Positions 17,676-26,652 of a DNA stretch of 28,018 bases are shown one piece after another (the first letter of the stretch is position 1; every line of letters starts with the position of its first letter). The stretch comes from Trichomonas tenax (Eukaryota; Parabasalia; Trichomonadida; Trichomonadidae), in the NCBI GenBank assembly GCA_023091735.1, contig JALKBU010000682.1, positions 1 to 28,018 on the forward strand, in the 5' to 3' direction. The translations under genes were made by a program, and so were the position numbers. The notes below the pieces were generated by a model. That model saw only the letters and a list, made by a program, of their open reading frames with translations, made no database searches and had not been told where the DNA came from.

Positions 17676-19010
17676 TTATTCTAATGACAACTTGGATTCA
17701 TCAATACAAGTAAATCCAACGAATACCTTCTGTGTCTCATTGCTAAGCGATGGGCCAGTTTCGATTGATGCGGCAATGCTCTCCTGTGTGAACTGTTGGT
17801 CGAAGTTCTGCGTATCAGCCAATGAAGAGAGCTGTGGGATCCACTCTGGGGTCGTCTTTCTAGCGAGGACGTCATCCCAGTTGAGAGATCCGAAGAATGG
17901 GTGCTCTTTGATCTCTTCAAAGTCTCTTTCTCCGGCACCAAGACGTAAATTAGGATCTCTTTCGAGGAGCCTTGAAAGGAGATCGCAAGCGTTAGGAGAG
18001 AGGTATGGTGGGTATGAAATAGGATCATTGATGATAGATCTGTACATCTTTGTCATATTTTCATCGTAAAACGGCGGCAGGCCAGTGAGCATCTCGAAAA
18101 GCAAGATTCCGAAGCTCCACCAGTCGACAGACTTCGTATACGGGAATTGCTGAAGAATTTCTGGAGCAATATATTCTGGTGTTCCGCAGAAAGTTGATGT
18201 TGTTGTCGTTGTTCCCATTTTACCTTTAGCTAAGCCGAAATCTGTAATCTTGAGGTGGCCATTTTCGTCGACAAGGATGTTTTCGGGCTTGAGATCGCGA
18301 TAAACGAATCCAAGTGAATGGAGGTGTCCGAGGCCCATAGCGATTTCGGCGGCGTACAGTCTCGCACGGTTTTCGCTGAACTTCTGTTCCTCTTTAAGCC
18401 TTGAGAATAATTCACCACCAGGAACATAGTCGATAACCATGAAAATCTTGTCTTCATTCTGGAAAGTAAAGTGGGCTGAAACGAGGAATGGAAATGTTGA
18501 TTTAAGAAGAACATTCTTTTCTGTCAGAATTTGTTCAATTTGATCAAATTCTTCTAAAAGACGCTTGGACATCGATTTCATAGCGAATATTTGACCTGTC
18601 TTCTTGTACTTAACGAGCTGAACCTTGCCGTATGTTCCTCTTCCAAGAACGGACAAAATCTGGAAATCATTTTCGGAAATATGCATTGGATCCGGTGGTT
18701 TGATTCCTTTCATTGCAATCTGTAGGGTGTTTATCCATTCATTGACGTCATTTTGGTTCTCGCCCTGAATCAAAAACGTTCTTTGCTCAGGAACGATAAT
18801 TTTGAAAGCTGGTTGGCGTGGGCACTCCGGCGCCTTCTCAATCGCCGTGGCCTTGTCAACCATGATATGTCCGGACTCTTTCCTTCCGGGTTCAGTGTAA
18901 TAATAGAGAGTGCGTCCTAAAAGAACGAACCACCTCTTTTTCCACGTCTTGATGAACCCGCCTTGCTTGGTGAGCCATCCAGTTTTCACGACTAAATTGC
19001 TGGCGTCCAT
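17676..19010 (-). CDS. Akt/PKB-like AGC kinase with N-terminal PH domain
   Basis: An intact 444-aa Ser/Thr kinase. The PH domain (about 7-101) has GWLTKQGG, the basic WKKRW (23-27) expected of phosphoinositide binding, and the closing Trp in EWINTL (W92). The kinase domain (about 116-373) has glycine loop GRGTYGKV (123-130), ATP lysine K145 (FAMK), YRDLKPEN with catalytic D239, DFG 257-259, activation loop TFCGTPEY with predicted PDK1-site T273, and APE 282-284. The AGC tail ends in a hydrophobic motif FVGFTC (430-435) whose T434 corresponds to Akt Ser473. PH plus AGC kinase plus hydrophobic motif is the Akt architecture, so recruitment to PI(3,4)P2/PI(3,4,5)P3 membranes and dual phosphorylation are expected from the family. 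The start is the first ATG, with TCAAATA a few bases upstream. Confidence 0.95.
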   Translation of the reverse strand: MDASNLVVKTGWLTKQGGFIKTWKKRWFVLLGRTLYYYTEPGRKESGHIMVDKATAIEKAPECPRQPAFKIIVPEQRTFLIQGENQNDVNEWINTLQIAMKGIKPPDPMHISENDFQILSVLGRGTYGKVQLVKYKKTGQIFAMKSMSKRLLEEFDQIEQILTEKNVLLKSTFPFLVSAHFTFQNEDKIFMVIDYVPGGELFSRLKEEQKFSENRARLYAAEIAMGLGHLHSLGFVYRDLKPENILVDENGHLKITDFGLAKGKMGTTTTTSTFCGTPEYIAPEILQQFPYTKSVDWWSFGILLFEMLTGLPPFYDENMTKMYRSIINDPISYPPYLSPNACDLLSRLLERDPNLRLGAGERDFEEIKEHPFFGSLNWDDVLARKTTPEWIPQLSSLADTQNFDQQFTQESIAASIETGPSLSNETQKVFVGFTCIDESKLSLE

Positions 19011-19523
19011 ATTTATTTGATGCTTTTTTAAAAATTAATTCCCACTTTTCGATTTTATTCGAGATTTTTTATTCGTTTTCTTATGGGTTGCAAAAATTAA
19101 TGATTTTCGAAGCTAACCTCAATTTGACATTGAAACTGTCACAAATCGCAAATTGTCATAAATTTTGATGTTTTTGGTGGTGCTGTGTATGCAGATATCA
19201 AATCTGAGTGAGAAAAATTAAAATAAAAAAAAATACGATGATAAAAAGTTTTCATTTTCATGTTCGATTATTTCTACTGTAAAATAGCTATAAATATGTC
19301 TAAAAGTCAAAACAGTTATCAAAAATCATTAAATTTTAGTGGTTTAGAATTCTATTGGTATAGACTTGTGTTTTTTTAAGCGTCAGAATCGGTTTTCTTA
19401 AGATTTTGACAAAATCAAAAAACATGACAGTTAACTTTCTGTCTTGTAACTATTTTACATCATATTAAATATATCTATAAAAGTATTGTCTTTCATAATT
19501 TCATAGAATAATTTTTCTATTTT
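19011..19523. other. Divergent intergenic region, kinase side
   Basis: AT-rich DNA between the kinase gene and the ankyrin gene, which diverge. Several GTCA-containing words (GTCACAAAT, GTCATAAAT) lie at 19,138-19,165 but no ordered array was seen here. No gene was found. Confidence 0.4.
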
Positions 19524-19661
19524 GTCGTGTAAAATTGTGAATTTGACATGTAATTATATTTACATCATTAAAAATAATGATTATATGAAGTTGCTGATTG
19601 ATTTTATTAAATTTTGACTTAGAAAGTTTTTTGACATGTAATTATATTTTTGGCGTGTAAA
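19524..19661 (+). promoter_or_regulatory. Four (C/T)GTAAA-type elements in two pairs
   Basis: GTCGTGTAAA, GACATGTAAT, GACATGTAAT and GGCGTGTAAA have GTAA cores at 19529, 19550, 19638 and 19657. Within each pair spacing is 21 and 19 bp. They share orientation with the ankyrin gene at 19909 and match the elements at 6427-6538 and 22511-22650. Confidence 0.5.
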
Positions 19662-19876
19662 TGATTATATTTTTCTTATAATTTATTAGATCTCATTTTC
19701 TGCTATGTGATTATTGCGTAGACGTTTATTTGATTATTTGTCGTATAAAAATAGGATTTATCCTAATATTTGATGAAAATATTGAATTGAATTTTTTATA
19801 TTTTGATTTTTAAAGCCTCTTTATATGATGCAATATTTTGCATTGAAATTTTATGGAATTATGATTCATAGTAGTG

Positions 19877-19883
19877 TCATTAT
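19877..19883 (+). promoter_or_regulatory. Possible Inr for the ankyrin gene
   Basis: TCATTAT with +1 A at 19879 lies 30 nt before the ATG at 19909. The fit to TCA(C/T)(T/A) is good, though the leader is longer than for the neighbours. Confidence 0.4.
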
Positions 19884-19908
19884 TTTTGTTGTTTGTTGAT
19901 CAACATTG

Positions 19909-20691
19909 ATGGATTATTTTAAAATCTATGAGTTGATCAGACAGGATGATCCGGCAGTCAATGAATTTATAAACAAAGACAATGTGAATGATAAATTCCC
20001 CGACAATTTGCCACATATTCCAAAATTCTTGAAATTTTCACCGCCAATGATCTCAGTTGCAGCATTTTACGGTGCTGTAAACGCTTATAAATACATGATC
20101 GAGTTAGGAGCGGACATAACTGCAATAGATTCGTTTTCTACACCGGTTTCTTTCTTTTCTGTTATAGGAGAGAACAAAGAGATACTCGAAGATCTTCTTT
20201 CTAAGGGACAGGATTTCAATGGTTCCGTTTTTCTCGCAATCGAATTCAATAAAATGGAATCATTAAAATGGTTAATGGAAAATGATCTTATTCAGAAACA
20301 TTCTACAGACTCCAGAGGATACTCTATTGGTTTGTATGCTGTTTTGTCCAAAAATCCGGAAATAATGGATTTTGTATTCAAAGAGCTAAAAGAAATACCG
20401 GAAGTTGACGCTACAGACAATAACATACTCCTCTATTTGCTGAAGAATGGCATGAAAGAACAAGTTCGCACTGTTGTCAACAAATATCCGTTTTTAGCAA
20501 ATAAACCCGGCAAAGATGGACGCACTCCAGTCAGGCTTGCGCAACTAAAGAAATTCGATGACATGGAAGAAATTCTTTGCCAAAAAGTTCAACCAAAGTT
20601 TCCACCTCCCAAAGCTAAAGAGAAACCAGAGACAAGTGAAGGACAATCAGATGACAAAGATCCAAAATCTGTCTGTTGTCTCATTATATGA
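19909..20691 (+). CDS. Ankyrin-repeat protein with C-terminal CaaX box
   Basis: A 260-aa cytoplasmic protein. Ankyrin-type repeats cover about residues 46-215: MISVAAFYGAVNAYKYMIELGAD is typical, followed by more divergent units and DGRTPVRLAQLKK near the end. A Pro/Lys/Glu-rich linker follows (about 217-250). The last residues, CCLII, form a CaaX box (C257-L-I-I) with an extra adjacent Cys. By family knowledge this would be prenylated and possibly palmitoylated, tethering the ankyrin domain to a membrane. The N-terminal 45 residues resemble the lead-in seen in trichomonad ankyrin families. The ATG at 19909 is the first in frame; the frame is open slightly further up but without another ATG. 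A small hairpin, CTAGATATA paired with TATATCTAG, lies 19 nt past the stop. Confidence 0.85.
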   Translation: MDYFKIYELIRQDDPAVNEFINKDNVNDKFPDNLPHIPKFLKFSPPMISVAAFYGAVNAYKYMIELGADITAIDSFSTPVSFFSVIGENKEILEDLLSKGQDFNGSVFLAIEFNKMESLKWLMENDLIQKHSTDSRGYSIGLYAVLSKNPEIMDFVFKELKEIPEVDATDNNILLYLLKNGMKEQVRTVVNKYPFLANKPGKDGRTPVRLAQLKKFDDMEEILCQKVQPKFPPPKAKEKPETSEGQSDDKDPKSVCCLII

Positions 20692-21052
20692 AATTATATC
20701 AAAGCAATTTCTAGATATAGATATATATCTAGTGTAACTGCGTGTTATTCCTTCGTGCGAAGATTACCTTTGATGTGCTATAGGATATTCATGCCATGAA
20801 TGAAAATTTCAACTTTAATTCTCTGAATACTCAATATTGATCATGTTTCCCTCCATCTTTTAATTCAGTCGACTTTCAAGTTCTTATATGCAATGTGTTC
20901 ATTAGTTTGCACATGAATTTTTCATGAAATTATTCCAAATTTTAACTTGTTGCTTATAATATTCAATTAGATTTTGCAAAAATGTCAAAATATTAATAAA
21001 GGGTGAATGTCTATTTGAATTTGATGTGAGAGAAATAAATTACATTATATAG
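20692..21052. other. Intergenic region before the hairpin array
   Basis: About 360 bp of AT-rich sequence. Apart from a 9-bp inverted repeat at 20711-20732, possibly in the ankyrin 3' UTR, nothing was recognised. Confidence 0.45.
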
Positions 21053-21642
21053 GTGTTTTTGGCCCATTTCTGCTGTTGCATGCAGCTATTCCACACTACA
21101 TGGCTGCGCGCAGCAGCAGAAATGGGCCAAAAACACTTTCAAGAAGAAAGTTGTGCATCGAAGTAATTTCGGCAAAGGCTGATGTTTTTCGCTTATTTAG
21201 CTGGTGAATATCTGGGATCTATATATCTCTAAGAAGTCACTAGCTAAAGAAGAGAAAAACATCAGCCTTTGCCAAAATCATGTCGATTTAATTTTTTTTT
21301 AAATTCTGCTTTTTGGACATCTTTGATACTGTGTGCAGCTATCATATGTGAGGTAGATGTGCTCAGTATCAAAGATGGCCAAAAAGCAAAATATTTTTGT
21401 GAATCGAAGTTATCTCAGCAAAAAAAAACACGAGATCCCTTGCTTCTTCAGCGGGTGATTGACTTAGATTCATATGATGCTAAGGATTTACTTGCTAAAG
21501 AAACGAAGGATCTCGGTCTGCGTCGAAATAACTCAGATTTTCAATCGACTTTGAAAAAAGTGCTTTTCCTACATGTTTTCTGCTGTGCGCAGCCACACAG
21601 TGTGATACAGTTGCACAAAGCAGCAAAAATGGACTAAAAGCA
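21053..21642. repeat. Tandem array of long hairpins, about 254-bp unit, 2.3 copies
   Basis: Two hairpin types alternate, A-B-A-B-A. A1: perfect 23-bp arms, 21053-21075 and 21114-21136. B1: 32-bp arms with two mismatches, 21171-21202 and 21242-21273, extendable to 46 bp with six. A2: 28-bp arms with two mismatches, 21304-21331 and 21364-21391. B2: 22-bp arms with four mismatches, 21431-21452 and 21494-21515, plus an outer stem at 21402-21419 and 21522-21539. A3: weaker arms, 21561-21585 and 21621-21642. Type A recurs at 251 and 257 bp. The B loops and a flank (ATCGAAGTAAT or ATCGAAGTTAT) are alike between copies, while stem sequences differ yet still pair. Candidate roles are a structured or small-RNA precursor, or a fold-back repeat. 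The 122-codon frame across it lacks an ATG start. Confidence 0.85.
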
Positions 21643-21939
21643 AGCTTTTATATTTCAAATTTGAATACCCCCCTCTAATTTCGAATCTGACAACTATTTT
21701 TTATTTGGCAAATAATATTTTACTTGACAAAATGAATTTTTCAATGCTGAAAAATTTGACAATCTGATACTTTACAACGTGACTCGTTGACACTCAAAAC
21801 AATTCTACAATGTTTATTTTTGATTTTAAATTTGATTTATTATTTTTAATTTCAAAATCTAAAGATTTGAGCCATGGTCGTATTGTAAACAATGGTTAAC
21901 TTTTCACACTGAGTATTGTCTATATACAGATTACGATGG
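21643..21939. other. Intergenic region before the GNAT gene
   Basis: About 300 bp. It contains loose TTGACA/TTGGCA words (21,700-21,800) but no ordered array and no gene. Confidence 0.4.
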
Positions 21940-21946
21940 TCACTCA
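21940..21946 (+). promoter_or_regulatory. Inr for the GNAT gene
   Basis: TCACTCA with +1 A at 21942 gives a leader of 23 nt to the ATG at 21965. Confidence 0.5.
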
Positions 21947-21964
21947 GTTTTTGAGATTGTAAGA

Positions 21965-22417
21965 ATGACAGTTTCGAAACTGAACTTGAAGGAGTTTAAG
22001 TGGGGATCTGCGGAGTATTTCGAGAGCATTGCCCTTCGTGATTTGATCCTTAGAAAGCCATTAGGAAGAAGCATCAAAGATGATGATCTTGAAAGGGAGA
22101 AACAATCAAAATTCCATCACTTTGGGGCATTCATTGACAACAGGTTAGTCGGAACAATATACTCTGTTGAACAAATTCCGAAGGTTGTCCAATTGAAACA
22201 ATTTGCTGTCGATCCAAATCTTCAGGGCAAAGGCGTTGGTAGGAAGCTGATGTCGTTCACTGAAGAGAAACTGAAAGAATACGGAATGAAGGAAATTTTG
22301 ATATTTGCAAGGCGAACAGCACTTCCTTTCTACGAGAAGATTGGATATCCGATCATATGTGACCCATTCTTTGAAGTGGGAATTCCTCATCGCTTACTTA
22401 TCAAGCATTTAGAATAA
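21965..22417 (+). CDS. GNAT-family N-acetyltransferase
   Basis: A 150-aa single-domain enzyme that should transfer acetyl from acetyl-CoA to an amine. Motif A is clear: FAVDPNLQGKGVGRKL, with the acetyl-CoA pyrophosphate loop Q87-G-K-G-V-G92. Motif B includes FYEKIGY (122-128). The ending F-x-x-x-GIPHRLLIKHL resembles small bacterial-type GNATs of the ElaA/YjcF kind (F-E-x-GIPH near the C-terminus), so acquisition from bacteria is possible; base composition does not stand out by eye. The substrate is unknown. Length is normal for a stand-alone GNAT. The start is the first ATG, 23 nt after an Inr; the stop is followed directly by AAA, giving TAAAA, consistent with trichomonad 3' ends that use a UAAA signal at or near the stop. 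Confidence 0.9.
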   Translation: MTVSKLNLKEFKWGSAEYFESIALRDLILRKPLGRSIKDDDLEREKQSKFHHFGAFIDNRLVGTIYSVEQIPKVVQLKQFAVDPNLQGKGVGRKLMSFTEEKLKEYGMKEILIFARRTALPFYEKIGYPIICDPFFEVGIPHRLLIKHLE

Positions 22418-22510
22418 AATATTAAATAAAAATAGATTTTGACAAATGAAAACTTCATTTCTATCCCTATACACTCGATATTATAAATATCATAAATAAA
22501 AATCATATTT

Positions 22511-22650
22511 GACATGTAAACAATTGTTTTGACGCGTAAAGATGTGAAAATTTTTGTAATTCAAATTGTTGTGTTCAATATATTTTTGACATGTAAAGGA
22601 ATAAATATTTCGACACGTAAAATAAATGTATAAAATATTTGACGTGTAAA
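22511..22650 (+). promoter_or_regulatory. Five GAC(A/G)(T/C)GTAAA elements before the LRR gene
   Basis: GACATGTAAA, GACGCGTAAA, GACATGTAAA, GACACGTAAA and GACGTGTAAA have GTAAA cores at 22516, 22536, 22593, 22617 and 22646, with a weaker TTTTTGTAAT core at 22556. The first three positions are exactly 20 bp apart. All share the orientation of the gene at 22693. Confidence 0.6.
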
Positions 22651-22692
22651 ATGTCAAAAATCTTTGACAAAAAAACGTTCAATTTTTTATAA

Positions 22693-24729
22693 ATGAGTGA
22701 AAATGAGATTATATTAGAATTGTATCAAGCAAAACTTGCGGACAGTTGCAGCGAGGCCCTGGAGAACGATTATTTGAAGTTTATTAAGCAGGTTACCGAA
22801 GGATTAGCCTACAAAGTTGTCGATTTCACCGGAGTTCAAGGATCATATAACGTTTTTTCACGATTAACGCTATTGCTACGTCAGTATCCAGGTGTTTATA
22901 GTCTCAAATTCTTCTCAAACTTAAACAAAGATATTGGACTTCAAAGAATCGTTCAAGTTTGCAGAACTAATCCAAAAATTACATCTCTTGACATCGGCTG
23001 TAACGATTTATCCGATGAATCATGCGGTGTTATAATTGATATGGTGAAATATTCAAATTTGAACTCTTTACAACTTGGAAAATTCAATCAAACATTGTTA
23101 TCGAATAGATTTACGAGAGATGGAATCACTAATTTCATTATAGACATCACAAAACAAAACAAACTTAAAAAATTAGGATTGAGTGGAATTGGCTCTCTAA
23201 AGCAACGGAAGACATCGAAATACAATGAATTCAGTCAAGTGGTCAGTGACATGATTGCGCAGTGTTCGAAACTTTTGACATTAGATATAAGTGAAATGGG
23301 ATTCATCGATAGTGATATTCCACAATTATCTCAAGGATTCTCACAGAACCACACTCTCAAACACCTCGCGCTGTCTAACAACGTCTTCATTGATGCAGCG
23401 CCTATCATACATTCGATAATGATGAACAAGAACTTGAGATATCTGCAAGTTAATAATTGCGGAATCACGGCGGCTTCAATCGAACATCTCGCGAACGCTT
23501 TATCGAGTGGACATCAATTGATATACTTGGACATCTCAAACAACAATATTGGATCTAATGGCATTTCTGTGTTGTTCAGAGTCCTCGCTGAGAATTTTTA
23601 TTTAACGGAATTGTTTTTGTCGAATGTTGAAGCGAATTCGGACATTTCCACATCATTTAATTTGTTTTTATCGAAGAACGAAGTCATTCACGAATTGGAT
23701 ATATCACAGAATAATCTCTGTGATCATTTCGCAAACGTTCTCGCAATGTCAATACCTGAACAGCAGTCTTTGATTACTTTGAATTTGTCTTCGTGCAGAA
23801 TATCTGACGAAGGAGTTTTAGCGATTGGAAAAGCTTTGACATCAAACAGAACACTTAAGAAACTCATCTTGAGAGACAACTTTTTGTCTAAAAACTGCGG
23901 CTATGACTTATTGGATGTTTTGAAAAGCAATAAGTCGATAACTTCGCTTAATATGACATCAAATCACATCGATATTTTCACAAATAGCGCAATCAAAACA
24001 TTTTGCGAGAGAAACAAAAACAATCAAATCGATGATACTTTGGCAGTAATGAGAAAGAAATACATCAATTTATCTATAGACAGCGCCAAGATTCCAGGAA
24101 AACAAACAGAATTAGACAGTTTGATTGAAGAAAAGAAGAAATTAAATGCTGAAATAGAAGAAATCCAAAATAATATCGACAGAGAAACGAATTTAATCGA
24201 CATAAATCTCAAAGAAGACAACAAATCTCTCGAAGAAATGAAGCAATTCATCAAAGATGACCACAAAGTTATCAACGACACAACACAGAAGATGAAAGAA
24301 TTAGTTGATAATAAACAAGTCGACATCAAAAATTTCCAAGAAAAATGCAAATTCTTTGAGGAAGAATTCGGCAGATTAGAAAAAGTTGCTCAAAACTTTG
24401 TAGTTCAGACAGATGAAATTCGAAAGAAAGGAGAAGTAGACAAAGCTGATTATGCAGAAAAAATCGCGCAATTAACAGAAATGATCAAAGATGTTAAAGC
24501 ACACATCAAAGATAAAGCAACGTTATTAGAATACGAAATTCCGGAGAATCCTTTCGTTGAGAAGAAACAAGAATCAGCAGAAGATGATCCAATAGGTTAT
24601 GCAATAAGTAACAGTAAAGTTGAAGAAGATCCATTGCTGAAACTCGAAGCAGAGCTCACACGAAGATCAGAACTCGAAATGGCCGAAAAGAATAAGAAAA
24701 AGAAGAAAGTGAAGAAAGTTAAAAAGTAG
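22693..24729 (+). CDS. RI-type leucine-rich-repeat protein with C-terminal coiled coil
   Basis: A 678-aa protein. After an N-terminal helical segment, RI-like leucine-rich repeats of about 28 residues run from about 70 to 435, with units such as LIYLDISNNNIGSNGISVLF, LITLNLSSCRISDEGVLAIG and LKKLILRDNFLSKNCGYDLL. Residues about 466-605 are Glu/Lys/Leu-rich and predicted coiled coil, and the last 16 residues are a nearly pure Lys tail. No signal peptide or membrane span is seen, so it is cytosolic. The arrangement (RI-type LRRs then coiled coil, about 670 residues) resembles LRRC45, a centriole-linker protein, and a cytoskeletal role is attractive, but many protist LRR proteins share this layout. 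The upstream region has an array of GACATGTAAA-type elements; the start has TTCAATTTTT rather than a canonical Inr 12 nt before the ATG. It ends with TAG. Confidence 0.85.
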   Translation: MSENEIILELYQAKLADSCSEALENDYLKFIKQVTEGLAYKVVDFTGVQGSYNVFSRLTLLLRQYPGVYSLKFFSNLNKDIGLQRIVQVCRTNPKITSLDIGCNDLSDESCGVIIDMVKYSNLNSLQLGKFNQTLLSNRFTRDGITNFIIDITKQNKLKKLGLSGIGSLKQRKTSKYNEFSQVVSDMIAQCSKLLTLDISEMGFIDSDIPQLSQGFSQNHTLKHLALSNNVFIDAAPIIHSIMMNKNLRYLQVNNCGITAASIEHLANALSSGHQLIYLDISNNNIGSNGISVLFRVLAENFYLTELFLSNVEANSDISTSFNLFLSKNEVIHELDISQNNLCDHFANVLAMSIPEQQSLITLNLSSCRISDEGVLAIGKALTSNRTLKKLILRDNFLSKNCGYDLLDVLKSNKSITSLNMTSNHIDIFTNSAIKTFCERNKNNQIDDTLAVMRKKYINLSIDSAKIPGKQTELDSLIEEKKKLNAEIEEIQNNIDRETNLIDINLKEDNKSLEEMKQFIKDDHKVINDTTQKMKELVDNKQVDIKNFQEKCKFFEEEFGRLEKVAQNFVVQTDEIRKKGEVDKADYAEKIAQLTEMIKDVKAHIKDKATLLEYEIPENPFVEKKQESAEDDPIGYAISNSKVEEDPLLKLEAELTRRSELEMAEKNKKKKKVKKVKK

Positions 24730-24940
24730 AAATAAACTTTTGTTTTGTTTGTTATAAAAATATTATTTTTCATAAATCGCAGAGTGAAATAAATAAAATT
24801 ATTTTGGAAGAACTTGAACAGGATTCTCGAAATCGTTTTGGAATGGAATATCTTGAGCATTTTCTATGACACTTAATCAGTGCTTCAACTCGTTGACAAA
24901 GCATTGATTGCACAGAAATCAGTTTTCCCAATAATTAATT
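24730..24940. other. 3' flank of the LRR gene
   Basis: AT-rich 3' flank. At 24,795-24,870 a minus-strand frame of about 24 codons (IENAQDIPFQNDF and on, ending at a TAA) reads protein-like but is bounded by a stop upstream; it could be the end of a relic on the minus strand. Confidence 0.3.
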
Positions 24941-25702
24941 AATGGAAATGCCTTTGATGTGTATATGGACGCAGCAATTTCATCAGGAAATGATCAAGAT
25001 AATTATTATCAGAATCCTTCGATTCCAATTGGCACAAGGTTAAACTCGCTTTCGTCAATCTTGAGATATTTTGCTCGAGTCGATGTCAATCGATTCTTTG
25101 ATCAGATGAAGCTCGAATATTTCATATATTTATAACATAACTAAGGAAGTTTCAAACTTGAAGAATGATAATAGTATGATCTGTTATACTATGCGCTTTG
25201 ATGCAGCAAAGATTCTTTACTATGCATTATTCCATACGGATAGAACATCCTTCCTCTATCATTGATGCCTTTCACGTATGAAATGTTCACTGATTATGAT
25301 TGCTTGATACCTTATTTCATTTCTAACATAACATCACCTCAGAAGCGAATTTCTGATGAGTGTCTCAGTTACTACATTCTTCAGTCGCTTGAAATATATC
25401 TGCTATCTCATGAACTTATGCAATCACATATTCGAATAATAACGTCATTTGCAATCCAACACTAATGGATTCATACATGCTCCAGACCAAAGCATCCGTT
25501 TCTGCATTGCTACTCCAGCAGTTGTCACTAGTCCTAATCTTTACGAAATCACAGATATCCGTGAAGGACTGAAGCCGAATTTACTCTGATGCTAGCATTA
25601 GCACCTATTCTTTTAGGATATTGGTTAGATATAAATGTGCTCAACATATATCTCAATCTTTATGAAGAAATATTATTTGTTGAAAAAGATTCATTTTGTT
25701 GA
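24941..25702 (+). pseudogene. Unrecognised coding relic in several frames
   Basis: Consecutive protein-like segments follow each other on the plus strand in changing frames: 24941-25135 (NGNAFDVYMDAAISSGNDQD and onward to FFDQMKLEYFIYL), 25200-25265 (DAAKILYYALFHTDRTSFLY), 25265-25465 (MPFTYEMFTDYDCLIPYFIS onward), 25467-25589 (GFIHAPDQSIRFCIATPAVV onward) and about 25586-25702. Each ends at a stop while the next opens close by. Composition is less AT-extreme than the flanks. The simplest reading is one decayed gene with at least three frameshifts. I do not recognise the family. Confidence 0.45.
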
Positions 25703-26652
25703 GTGAATATTCTTGATCATTATCAAATTTAATCATACACCAAATTTTCTTTAACTTTATTAACATTCTATGATATATTATCTCGATATTGAAACAATAA
25801 CATGAAATAATAATGTCCAACTTGCCTGTTGGCCTTTTGCATTGATGTTAATATTAATATTAATGTTCAAACCGAGTGCTTGTGAAGATAATAACTGAGA
25901 TAACAATTTTATGATAAAAATTCGAAAATTGCATGTCAAAAATTATTTTTAGACAACAATTACAAAAAAAAATATGCGCTTACATCGGTAATCTTATAGA
26001 TTTTATATCAAAAATCAAAGCTTAATGATATAAAAAACATCTAGCTTCTAAATTCAAGATAATATTATATAAATTGAAAAATCAGTCAAAAACGATGCGA
26101 GAACTATAAAATCTGCTTTAGCTTCCCATACATAATATAGACATATGATTCTTTTAAATCAATAAACATAATGTTTGTAAAGAAAGATGAAATGTTAGGA
26201 AAACTCTGTAATGAAAGTAAATTATGTTTCCACACATTGATCTATCTGAAATAATAAGGAAATGAACAGTTTATAATCTATTTTGACATAAAATTTAGAA
26301 AATTTTAGATGAATATCATGTAATCCTCCACCAAATACCGATATTTATGTGAATTTGAACATGGGTAGTGCTTTATAATCATCAGGCTGATCGATATTGG
26401 ACTTGACACCCGAAAACGAAATAGCCCAACTTTTGAATTGATTTCGAACCCGAGCACAGTTATAAATTAACATTTCACGTGAGTCCAGACCTATGTTGTG
26501 AATATAAAGCATTTTTAATAAAATTAATATCGATAATGAATTTTTCTACTTTCTTAGAGAAGAAGAAAAAACATTTAAGGAGTTCAAACAGTGTTAATAA
26601 AACAATCTATTTATATAGAGCAGGACGTACTATCCTAATAACAAACAAAAGT
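25703..26652. other. AT-rich intergenic region, about 950 bp
   Basis: No gene was found. A short TTAATA-type microsatellite lies near 25848-25864. A TTCGAACC at about 26443 recalls a tRNA B box on the minus strand, but its stem does not pair. Confidence 0.45.

Noticed and set aside
21269..21637. 122-codon frame across the hairpin array
   Set aside because: It starts at TTG, and its sequence is fully accounted for by inverted-repeat arms; the equivalent frame in the first unit has stops.
25845..25866. TTAATA microsatellite resembling a palindrome
   Set aside because: Simple repeat expected in AT-rich DNA.
26430..26465. Possible tRNA B box (TTCGAACC on the plus strand)
   Set aside because: The T-stem does not pair and no acceptor or anticodon arm can be drawn around it.
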